Positions 42,904 through 49,868 of a DNA stretch of 51,602 nucleotides are shown piece by piece. A model generated the notes under the pieces. That model saw only the letters and a program-made list of their open reading frames with translations, did no database searches and was not told where the DNA came from. Each line of letters starts with the position of its first letter. Positions within the stretch are counted from its first letter, which is position 1. Source of the stretch: Furfurilactobacillus milii (lineage in GTDB: Bacteria > Bacillota > Bacilli > Lactobacillales > Lactobacillaceae); the NCBI RefSeq assembly GCF_009863985.1, contig NZ_WEZT01000005.1, positions 452,995-504,596 of the forward strand. The letters are read 5' to 3'. A program made the translations under genes and the position numbers.

Positions 42904-42956
42904 TTGTGAATATATTCCTGAAGGTCTAGACAATCGACGAATGTAAACGCTATAAT
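42904..42956 (+). promoter_or_regulatory. Putative ndh2 promoter with Rex-like and cre-like sequences
   Basis: TAGACA (42927-42932) and TATAAT (42951-42956) are 18 bases apart. A cre-like TGTAAACGCTATAA overlaps the -10, and a half-conserved Rex-type site (TTGTGAA, four bases, TTC) lies at 42904-42921. The promoter is separated from ndh2 by the IS30 remnant, so a transcript from here would run through the remnant. Confidence 0.5.
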
Positions 42957-42987
42957 TGTTTCATAGTTAATGCACTTATTTATAACT

Positions 42988-43319
42988 GGCAAATTCTATA
43001 ATTAATCCGAACAAAAATAAAAAAAGGCCCAAAGCAAGCTCTTACAATGGTAGTAGTTAATTCCAACCAGCTATAAGGAGTGATTACTTTGGGTACTTCT
43101 ACTTTATCACGTTTTCAACGTGATGCGCTAGCTCAACTGGTCAGTGAAGGCCATCATACTTACCAAGATATGGCTGACGCCTTAGGCGTTGCCAAATCAA
43201 CTATTAGCTATGAATTAGATCGCACTTGAGCTTATTAATCAACGACCATTAAAAATCCATCATCAACAGACTGCCATTGAAAGTTTCCGGGCTTGTTCGG
43301 ATTAAACTTGTAATTTGCC
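42988..43319 (+). mobile_element. Internally deleted IS30-like element (332 bp)
   Basis: Imperfect 27-bp terminal repeats begin GGCAAATT at both ends and share TTAATCCGAACAA. The four bases AACT flank the element on both sides and may be the target duplication. Left leader sequence is almost identical to the IS30 ends at 1-99 and 51505-51602. Only the two ends of the transposase gene remain. It sits in the leader of ndh2. Confidence 0.85.
43089..43305 (+). pseudogene. IS30-family transposase remnant
   Basis: From a TTG at 43089 (GGAGTG upstream) 46 residues can be read, containing a helix-turn-helix: SRFQRDALAQLVSEGHH and ALGVAKSTISYELDR. This is the N-terminal DNA-binding part of IS30 transposases, which start SRF and have the GVAKSTIS..L helix. 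A stop follows at 43227. A second piece (43231-43305, LINQRPLKIHHQQTAIES...) looks like the C-terminal end. The DDE catalytic core is gone, so the element cannot move by itself. Confidence 0.8.
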
Positions 43320-43352
43320 AACTTTTATATTATCTCAGAGGAGTTGTTGGAA

Positions 43353-45272
43353 ATGGCCCAAAAGAATATTGTTGTCGTCGGTGCCGGCTTCGCTGGCGTT
43401 TACGCCACCAAGCATCTGGCCAAGCATTTCAAAAAAGATTCCAACGTTAAGATCACACTGATCGATAAGCACTCGTACTTCACCTACATGACGGAGCTAC
43501 ATGAAATTGCCGCCAACCGGGTGGATGCAACTGCCATTCAGTATGATTTACAACGTTTGTTCTGCCGTCGTAAGAACGTTAAGTTAGTGACGGATACGGT
43601 TAAGTCAATTAACCGAACCGATAAAAAGGTCGTTACGGAACACGGTTCGTTTGACTATGACTATGTCATTTTAGGCATTGGCTCACAGCCTAACGACTTC
43701 GGCACACCTGGCGTTAAGGAACACGGTTTCACCCTCGGTTCTTGGGAACAGGCCGTTGCCCTTAAAGAACACATTGAAAAATCTGTTCGGGCGGGTGCTA
43801 TCGAAACAGATCCAGACAAACGTAAAGCATTGCTTTCATTTGTTGTCGTTGGTTCTGGTTTCACCGGTACTGAAACCATTGGTGAAATGCGCGACTGGCG
43901 TGACCAATTGGCCAAGGATAACAAACTTGAGCCAACTGAAATCAAGTTTACCTTGATGGAAATGGCGCCAACCATCATGAACATGTTGGATCGCCGCGAT
44001 GCAGATAAAGCGGAACGTTACATGACCAAACGTGGTATCAAGATCATGAAGAACACCGGTGTTGTCGGTGTCCATGAAGATCACGTTGACCTCAAAGACG
44101 GCTCCACTTTCCCAACTTGCACGTTAATCTGGACTGCCGGGGTTAAAGCAACCGATCAAGCCGCCAACTTCGGTTTGGAACAAGGTCGTGCCGGCCGAAT
44201 CAAGGTTAATAAGTACACTCAATCAGAAGATCCAAACATCTTCGTTGTTGGTGACGTGTCCTTACTTGACGAAGACGGTTCCGGTAAAGGTCAACCTCAA
44301 ATTGTCCAAGGTGCTGAAGAAACAGCTCAAGCGGCCGTTTCCAACATCATTAACACAGAGGACGGCAAACCGTTAGTTGAATTCAAGCCAAACTATTCAG
44401 GATTCATGGTTTCCTTGGGTTCCCAATATGGTGTCGCTAATTTGATGGGTAAGATTCACCTATCCAATTTCTGGGCCATTTTAATGAAGCATTTGGTTAA
44501 TATCCTCTACTTCATTCAAGTTTACTCAGCCTACTACCTCTTCCAGTACTGCATGCATGAGTTCTTCCGGACCCGTCATAACCGGAACCTCTTCCGCGGT
44601 CACATTTCTCGTCAAGGTAACGTACTATGGACTGTCCCTGCACGGATTTTCCTAGGCATGATGTGGTTGGTTGATATTTGGCCAAAGATTCAAGGTAAAG
44701 GCTCATGGTTCTTACCTAAGCTGCGATTACCATTCGCATGGTTAAAGCCAGCAACAACAAGCGGTGCTAGTGCTGCCGGAGCTGGCGGTGGCGGTGCTGC
44801 CACTACCAGTGCAGCTAGCGGTGCAAGTGGCGCAGCAAGTACCACAGCTACTGCAAATCCAACAATGTTCTCCCTTTCCTACGATTACGGTCATGATCCA
44901 CAGATGGTCTTCTCCAAGATGCCACACTGGTTCCAAGCCGTAACTCAAGTATTTGTTCCAAACCAACAAACTGCCTTCTTCATGCAAAAGTTTATGACCA
45001 TTATTGAAATCTTTATTGGAGTTTGTTTGGTTCTCGGTTTGTTCACTTGGGTGATGTCAGCTGCTTCAGCAGCCATGGTTGTCGTCTTTAGTCTCAGTGG
45101 GATGTTTTACTGGGTTAACATGTGGATCTTCTTCGTCGCAATTGCCTGCATGAACGGTTCTGGTCGTGCATTTGGTCTCGACAAGTGGGTAGTGCCTTAC
45201 CTACAACGGGTCTTCGGCAAGTGGCGATATGGAACTCCGAAAGCCTTGTATGGCAGCGATGTCATGAAGTAA
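43353..45272 (+). CDS. ndh2: Type II NADH dehydrogenase with C-terminal membrane domain (EET Ndh2)
   Basis: A 639-residue FAD enzyme oxidising NADH and reducing membrane quinone without proton pumping. Dinucleotide motifs are VVVGAGFAGVYA (7-18) and VVVGSGFTGTETIGE (164-178); the FAD-contacting VVGDVSL is near 300. After the oxidoreductase part (about 1-370) come membrane helices, a low-complexity Ala/Gly/Ser/Thr linker (about 467-503) and more helices of DoxX-like type (545-605). The long form with a membrane tail is typical of Ndh2 in EET loci. GAGGAG lies 9 bases before the ATG at 43353. It ends at its own terminator, and an IS30 remnant lies 34 bases upstream. Confidence 0.92.
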   Translation: MAQKNIVVVGAGFAGVYATKHLAKHFKKDSNVKITLIDKHSYFTYMTELHEIAANRVDATAIQYDLQRLFCRRKNVKLVTDTVKSINRTDKKVVTEHGSFDYDYVILGIGSQPNDFGTPGVKEHGFTLGSWEQAVALKEHIEKSVRAGAIETDPDKRKALLSFVVVGSGFTGTETIGEMRDWRDQLAKDNKLEPTEIKFTLMEMAPTIMNMLDRRDADKAERYMTKRGIKIMKNTGVVGVHEDHVDLKDGSTFPTCTLIWTAGVKATDQAANFGLEQGRAGRIKVNKYTQSEDPNIFVVGDVSLLDEDGSGKGQPQIVQGAEETAQAAVSNIINTEDGKPLVEFKPNYSGFMVSLGSQYGVANLMGKIHLSNFWAILMKHLVNILYFIQVYSAYYLFQYCMHEFFRTRHNRNLFRGHISRQGNVLWTVPARIFLGMMWLVDIWPKIQGKGSWFLPKLRLPFAWLKPATTSGASAAGAGGGGAATTSAASGASGAASTTATANPTMFSLSYDYGHDPQMVFSKMPHWFQAVTQVFVPNQQTAFFMQKFMTIIEIFIGVCLVLGLFTWVMSAASAAMVVVFSLSGMFYWVNMWIFFVAIACMNGSGRAFGLDKWVVPYLQRVFGKWRYGTPKALYGSDVMK

Positions 45273-45299
45273 TCATTCATAGCTTATATTGTCAGTGGT

Positions 45300-45336
45300 A
45301 GAGTTCTAGGGTAGACTTGCCCTAGGGCTCTTTTTT
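45300..45336 (+). terminator. Terminator of ndh2
   Basis: AGAGTTCTAGGG pairs with CCCTAGGGCTCT, followed by six T. It separates ndh2 from the eetA operon. Confidence 0.85.
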
Positions 45337-45461
45337 GGAACAGAGTGATGCCGTAGCCCAACTTGAGAGCATTTTGAAAAATATGTCCCTACTTATTGGT
45401 ACCACTAACCCCGTTTTCGGTTTGATGTTACTGATTAATTGATATGCCTCAAGGTAGTGGA

Positions 45462-45623
45462 TTCGGTCAGAGATAGAGTTCCGTGATAGCACCACTGAGT
45501 AGCGCTTTAGGCTACTCAGTGGTGCTGGACGAGCTTTGAGACCGGTTTGGCGGCTCAAAGTCGAGGTGCGAGACCGCTTTTCAGGGCTCAAACCGGTCCC
45601 ATGGAACGGCATCTCTGACCGAA
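45462..45623 (-). repeat. Structured dispersed element, copy 2 (162 bp)
   Basis: Read on the minus strand, the ends form a perfect 13-bp stem (TTCGGTCAGAGAT with ATCTCTGACCGAA). Next come GCC, GTTCC/GGAAC, and GGGACCGGTTTGAGCC. Inside are an ACCGGTTT/AAACCGGT pairing and a perfect 16-bp hairpin (AGCACCACTGAGTAGC). Its core is shared with copy 1 at 34584, while the closing stem has changed on both sides. It occupies the gap between ndh2 and eetA. No protein gene is seen here. Confidence 0.65.
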
Positions 45624-45692
45624 GTAACGGCAGGCGTCCAACTCTATAGGTAAATATGTAACGGTTTTAATAATGAAAGAAAGTGTGATTAC

Positions 45693-46157
45693 GTGAAGCT
45701 TTCTCCCACAGTCAAACGGTATTTGAAAATGATCCGACCGTTTGACATCATCATCGTGACTCTACTGATTATCGGATCTTTCATCCCCCTGATGGTCTTC
45801 ACCACTAGCCAACATCACCAGGCAGCCGCTCAAACAACGGCCAAAAGTCATGAAGTGTATACCGCTGTGGTTTCCCACAATGGTCACGTACTTAAACGGA
45901 TCCGGTTAACTGGGCATCAAGGTAAAACACGTTATCATTTCACAATGGGTCACGGTGCCTATAACGACACGTTGGTGACTGACAATCGTATTCAAATCAG
46001 TGATGCCAACTGTCCCGATCAAATTTGTGTTCACCACTCGGCCATCAGCAAGCCAGGTCAAACCATCGTTTGTCTACCGCACAAAGTATTGGTAGAAGTG
46101 AAGAGTTCAAACGGTGCCACACACAGCAACTCTACGGGAGGACTTGTTAAACCATGA
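45693..46157 (+). CDS. eetA: EetA-like NusG domain II protein
   Basis: A 154-residue protein with one N-terminal membrane helix (about 18-38) and an extracytoplasmic NusG domain II-like domain with three conserved cysteines: DANCPDQICVHH and TIVCLPHKV (about Cys110, Cys115 and Cys130). This domain, encoded beside a Gx-type membrane protein, matches EetA of the extracellular electron transfer locus, thought to pass electrons from quinol to external flavins. The start is GTG at 45693 with a weak ribosome site. The end overlaps eetB by 4 bases (ATGA). Confidence 0.82.
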   Translation: MKLSPTVKRYLKMIRPFDIIIVTLLIIGSFIPLMVFTTSQHHQAAAQTTAKSHEVYTAVVSHNGHVLKRIRLTGHQGKTRYHFTMGHGAYNDTLVTDNRIQISDANCPDQICVHHSAISKPGQTIVCLPHKVLVEVKSSNGATHSNSTGGLVKP

Positions 46158-46714
46158 ATGTTCAGTCATCAAGAACACGACAGTACATCTACATTGCCCT
46201 CTTATGCGCTCAGGGCGTGATTATCGGTTTACTTGAACGAATGATCCCGTTTCCGTTTGCATTCGCACCAGGCGCAAAATTAGGCCTTTCAAACATTATT
46301 ACCCTGGTTTCATTATTCACAATGCCTGTTGGCGACAGCTTTTTACTCATGAGTATGCGTTTGTTACTGACGACCTTGCTTGGTGGTACCGTGGCCACCT
46401 TTATGTATAGTGCAGCTGGTGCCCTCCTATCCTGGCTGGGAATGCTGTTAATCAAACAGCTCGGTGAGAAACGGGTCAGCATGATTGGCATTTCGGCCAG
46501 TGGCGGAATTTTATTTAATGTCGGTCAGCTAGCTGTTGCCAGTTTGGTCGCACAAAGCTGGACCGTTATGCTCTATCTGCCCATTCTAGCGGTTATCGGT
46601 ATTCTTGCCGGAATTGGGATTGGCATTACTGCAAATTTTTTGTTTGAACACGTCGACACACTGAGTCGACTTCGGTACGACCATCAACACTCACCAGAGA
46701 GGAACCAATCATGA
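46154..46714 (+). CDS. eetB: EetB-like Gx transporter family membrane protein
   Basis: A 186-residue protein with about five or six helices. The N-terminal IGLLERMIPFPFAFAPGAKLGL and NIITLV segments are the mark of the Gx transporter (HepI-like) family, to which EetB belongs. In EET it is needed together with EetA for electron export. It overlaps eetA and dmkB by 4 bases each, so all three are translationally coupled. Confidence 0.85.
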   Translation: MNVQSSRTRQYIYIALLCAQGVIIGLLERMIPFPFAFAPGAKLGLSNIITLVSLFTMPVGDSFLLMSMRLLLTTLLGGTVATFMYSAAGALLSWLGMLLIKQLGEKRVSMIGISASGGILFNVGQLAVASLVAQSWTVMLYLPILAVIGILAGIGIGITANFLFEHVDTLSRLRYDHQHSPERNQS

Positions 46715-47688
46715 AAATTCACCCAATGTGGCGTGAGTACCCGGCTCTCCAAACGGAACTTGAACAGGTGCTAACTTTAATTGATCAGAACATTACCACC
46801 AATAACGTCCCGGTAAGAGACGCTATTTTAGACATGATTAACGCCGGCGGCAAAATGTTACGGCCGGCGTACTGCCTCTTATTTTCACAATTTAAGCAAA
46901 CGGATCGTCACAAGATAATTGCATTGGCCGCTGCTGTCGAAACCTTACACACTGCAACGTTAATTCACGACGATATCATCGATGAATCTGACATGCGTCG
47001 TGGCCTGCCGTCTATTCAAGCAACGTTTGGTAAAGACACCGCCGTCTATGCGGGTGACTACCTTTTTACCGTCTGTTTCAAACTGCTGGCCGGTTATGCC
47101 AGTGATTTGCGCAGCGTGCAACAGGATGGCAAACATATGGAAGCCATTCTAAATGGTGAGTTAGCACAGATGTCCACGCGATATAACATGGCTATCACCA
47201 TCGACCAATACCTGAACCAAGTTTCCGGCAAGACAGGCCAGTTATTCGCGCTCAGTACCTTTCTCGGTGCGTATGAATCTGGCAACAGTCTACGCTTTGC
47301 TCGCAATGCTCAAACGATTGGTCTCAATATTGGAGTTGCTTTCCAGTTGTTGGACGACATCCTCGATTACACTGCCAGCAGCAGTCAGTTTGGCAAACCT
47401 GTCCAGGAAGACATGCGCCAAGGTGTTTACTCAGCACCCCTGATTCTCGCCTTGCGTGAGGCGCCCGAGGCCTTTGCACCGTACCTTAGCAAACGGCTAA
47501 AAATGACGGACGATGATGCTAAAGCAGTTGATCAACTCGTTCGTGACCACGGTGGTGTTGTTAAGGCACAAGAGCTCGCCAAAGATTACACCGACACTGC
47601 ATTAACTGCTATTGAGAAATTACCGGACATGCCCGTTCGCGCCGTCTTGTCACAGCTCACCAGTTCATTGTTAAATCGTCAATCCTAG
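46711..47688 (+). CDS. dmkB: Polyprenyl diphosphate synthase (DmkB-like)
   Basis: A 325-residue all-helical trans-prenyltransferase making the long isoprenoid chain for demethylmenaquinone. Both aspartate motifs are intact: LIHDDIIDESD (Asp87, Asp88, Asp91) and QLLDDILD near 217, with GGKMLRPAY at about 46 and GKTGQLF in the middle. Alignment to EET loci suggests it provides the chain for the DmkA at 40556. It overlaps eetB by 4 bases and is 39 bases before the EcfT start. Confidence 0.9.
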   Translation: MKIHPMWREYPALQTELEQVLTLIDQNITTNNVPVRDAILDMINAGGKMLRPAYCLLFSQFKQTDRHKIIALAAAVETLHTATLIHDDIIDESDMRRGLPSIQATFGKDTAVYAGDYLFTVCFKLLAGYASDLRSVQQDGKHMEAILNGELAQMSTRYNMAITIDQYLNQVSGKTGQLFALSTFLGAYESGNSLRFARNAQTIGLNIGVAFQLLDDILDYTASSSQFGKPVQEDMRQGVYSAPLILALREAPEAFAPYLSKRLKMTDDDAKAVDQLVRDHGGVVKAQELAKDYTDTALTAIEKLPDMPVRAVLSQLTSSLLNRQS

Positions 47689-47727
47689 CAGAATTGTTAC
47701 TTTCTGATGAAGGGAGGCGCACGATAC

Positions 47728-48522
47728 ATGAGTAACGCCCTTCTGTTAGGTCGTTTCATTCCCGGAACCAGCATCATTCATCGACTAGATCCACGAGTCA
47801 AACTATTAACAACGTTATATCTGATCTTAATCATCTTTCTGGCCGACAATTGGCAAACAAATTTATTGCTATACGGTTTTGTTCTGATTGGTGTATTGTG
47901 CGCCCGACTTAGCCTGCGCTTCTTTCTCGGCGGTCTGAGGCCAATGTTATGGCTCATCATCTTTACAGTCGCCATGCAGCTACTATTTACTCATGGCGGC
48001 ACTGTTTATTGGCAATGGGGCTGGCTGATCATTTCACAAACTGGACTTCAAAATGGGCTTTACGTGTTCCTTCGTTTCGTCTTTATTGTGTTTGTCTCAA
48101 CACTGCTGACGCTGACCACTGCCCCATTAGCACTGGCAGATGCCGTAGCATCATTGTTGCGCCCCTTGCGCTGGTTTCATTTTCCAGTAGACGAAGTGGC
48201 ACTCATGCTTGCTTTGGCACTCAGGTTTGTGCCCAACCTCATGGATGAAACCAGTCAATTAATGGCCGCTCAACGTTCACGCGGCGTCGAATTTGGCGAG
48301 GGCAATGTCTTTCAACAAATGCAGGCGCTCATCCCTCTGTTAATTCCCCAATTGGTGACTAGTTTTCGACGAGCGGACGAGTTAGGCACCGCGATGGAAG
48401 CCCGTGGTTACTCTGGAACAGCCAACCGAACCAAGTTTCGAGTAAATCACCTACACATTAGAGATGGTGAAATTGTTGCAATTCTAGTCATTTTGACTAT
48501 TTGTTTAGCAAAAGTACGATAA
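47728..48522 (+). CDS. fmnA: EcfT-type energy-coupling factor transporter subunit (FmnA-like)
   Basis: A 264-residue membrane scaffold of an ECF transporter. It opens HRLDPRVKLLTTLYLI, has about five helices, and carries the two coupling motifs AQRSRGVEFGEG and AMEARGYSG that bind the ATPases. EcfT next to eetA/eetB/dmkB corresponds to FmnA of the Listeria locus, where it works with RibU to provide flavin outside the cell. No S component or ATPase gene is beside it. The start at 47728 follows GGGAGG by 10 bases; an ATG at 47707 would overlap that site. Last gene of the operon. Confidence 0.85.
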   Translation: MSNALLLGRFIPGTSIIHRLDPRVKLLTTLYLILIIFLADNWQTNLLLYGFVLIGVLCARLSLRFFLGGLRPMLWLIIFTVAMQLLFTHGGTVYWQWGWLIISQTGLQNGLYVFLRFVFIVFVSTLLTLTTAPLALADAVASLLRPLRWFHFPVDEVALMLALALRFVPNLMDETSQLMAAQRSRGVEFGEGNVFQQMQALIPLLIPQLVTSFRRADELGTAMEARGYSGTANRTKFRVNHLHIRDGEIVAILVILTICLAKVR

Positions 48523-48532
48523 CCGTGTTAAA

Positions 48533-48590
48533 AAAATAAAATCGACTCGATAACAAACTTTGTATTTGCTATCGAGTCGATTTTATTTTT
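48533..48590. terminator. Bidirectional terminator after the EET operon
   Basis: AAAATCGACTCGATA pairs with TATCGAGTCGATTTT, flanked by A and T runs, between the EcfT gene and the convergent surface protein gene. Confidence 0.9.
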
Positions 48591-48638
48591 AGGACTGCCT
48601 TTACTTTAACAACAATCAATCATTTACAAATAAACAAA

Positions 48639-49373
48639 TTAATTAAATGCTGCACCCGAACCAGTTATTGTCCAACCGCCGACGTTCCCTGACGTCAACA
48701 TTGCACCACTGGCATCAAAGTAATACCAATTTCCATTGATCCACTGCCATCCTGTTTGCATCGCACCGCTATTATTTGTGTAGTACCACGAACCATTATG
48801 AGCTATCCAGCCTGTACTCATTGAGCCGCTATCATTCAAAAAGTACCAGTTTCCGTTTGCCCATTGCCAACCAGTTAACATAGCACCACTACTGCTTAAT
48901 AAATACCAGGACCCATTATGAGGAAGCCAACCGGCAACCATTGATCCTTCACCATTGGATTCTCCAAACCACCTGTTCCCGTCATCTATACCACGGAAAT
49001 AATACCAGCCACCATCAATAACTTGCCAGTGACCGGAACCATTGGTATTGGAATAAAAATAGCCATTATTACCTAAGTAGTACCAGTTTGAATCAATATA
49101 CTGCCATCCAAATAATGCGCCATGATTTTGATCAATATAGCTGTATGCATTCACCTCACGATTGCTAGGACTATTATACTCTGTCGTCACACTTTGCCAT
49201 CCGTAAAGCCACTGATGTGTATACCTACCATACAGATACCACCCCGATGGATATTGATACCAGTCGTCCGTATCGTGAGCCGAGGCATGGACCGAACTTG
49301 TTGCCGACAGGCCGATGCCAACACTCATTGCAAGCGTTACTCCAAGCACAGCTAGTTTTTTGAAGATTTTCAT
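48639..49373 (-). CDS. Secreted cell-wall-binding repeat protein
   Basis: A 244-residue protein with a clear signal peptide (about 1-31, cleavage near VHA-S). It is then built almost wholly of CW_binding-type aromatic repeats (GWQYIDSNWYYLGNNGYF, GWLPHNGSWYLLSSSGAML, GWQWANGNWYFLNDSGSM and similar). It ends in NVGGWTITGSGAAFN, a cap shared in layout with the broken protein at 15017. There is no catalytic domain. It probably sits on the cell wall, perhaps bound to glucan or teichoic acid. GGGGGAG precedes the ATG. Confidence 0.85.
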   Translation of the reverse strand: MKIFKKLAVLGVTLAMSVGIGLSATSSVHASAHDTDDWYQYPSGWYLYGRYTHQWLYGWQSVTTEYNSPSNREVNAYSYIDQNHGALFGWQYIDSNWYYLGNNGYFYSNTNGSGHWQVIDGGWYYFRGIDDGNRWFGESNGEGSMVAGWLPHNGSWYLLSSSGAMLTGWQWANGNWYFLNDSGSMSTGWIAHNGSWYYTNNSGAMQTGWQWINGNWYYFDASGAMLTSGNVGGWTITGSGAAFN

Positions 49374-49409
49374 ATATACTCCCCCATAGACGTATTCTTA
49401 TACTTCTAA

Positions 49410-49438
49410 ATAATAAACTCTGAAATAATTCGCAACAA
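49410..49438 (-). promoter_or_regulatory. Promoter of the repeat-protein gene
   Basis: TTGTTG and TATTAT on the minus strand are 17 bases apart, 37 bases before the start codon. Confidence 0.5.
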
Positions 49439-49757
49439 TATGACTGTAGACAATTTTTGACGCATAGCCATTAATCCAATTATCATAGTACCGGTTACCA
49501 ATTTAGAAACGCACGCTTTGACCGCAAATTGACGTTAGACAGTAATTATTCAAAATCAATTCCGTAACCATGTTATTCAAAAATTGAACACTTGAAATCC
49601 GGTTGATTACTTCTGCATAACTATTGCTCCTTCTTGGTTATTTTGTACCCAATTAGAAAATGCCACTTTGCCAAAAGATGATCAATATGCAAAAAACATC
49701 AACTCTTTTCGAAATCGACTCACAGATGACAATACTGGCATTTATATATCAAAATAA
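49439..49757. other. AT-rich intergenic stretch
   Basis: Between the promoter of the repeat protein and the terminator of the FemX-like gene I see no credible open frame, RNA gene or repeat. Short AT-rich direct motifs (AATTGA, TCAAAA) are not above expectation. Confidence 0.4.
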
Positions 49758-49860
49758 CAAAAAAACGAGCACACCAATTGCAGAATCATCCTCTTCGGCA
49801 ATGGAATAAAATAAACCATCTGATACTAAAGAGAAAGCTTTCGCAAAAAGTCATGCTCGT
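49758..49860 (-). terminator. Long-range terminator of the FemX-like gene
   Basis: On the minus strand ACGAGCA (49854-49860) pairs with TGCTCGT (49765-49771), followed by a T run. About 80 bases lie between, including an inner CCATTGCC/GCAATTGG hairpin. It begins 9 bases after the stop. Confidence 0.6.
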
Positions 49861-49868
49861 CATTATTT

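Noticed and set aside
45322-45612. 96-codon minus-strand frame between ndh2 and eetA
   Set aside because: It runs through the palindromic element and the ndh2 terminator; composition is unlike a real protein and no ribosome site is present.
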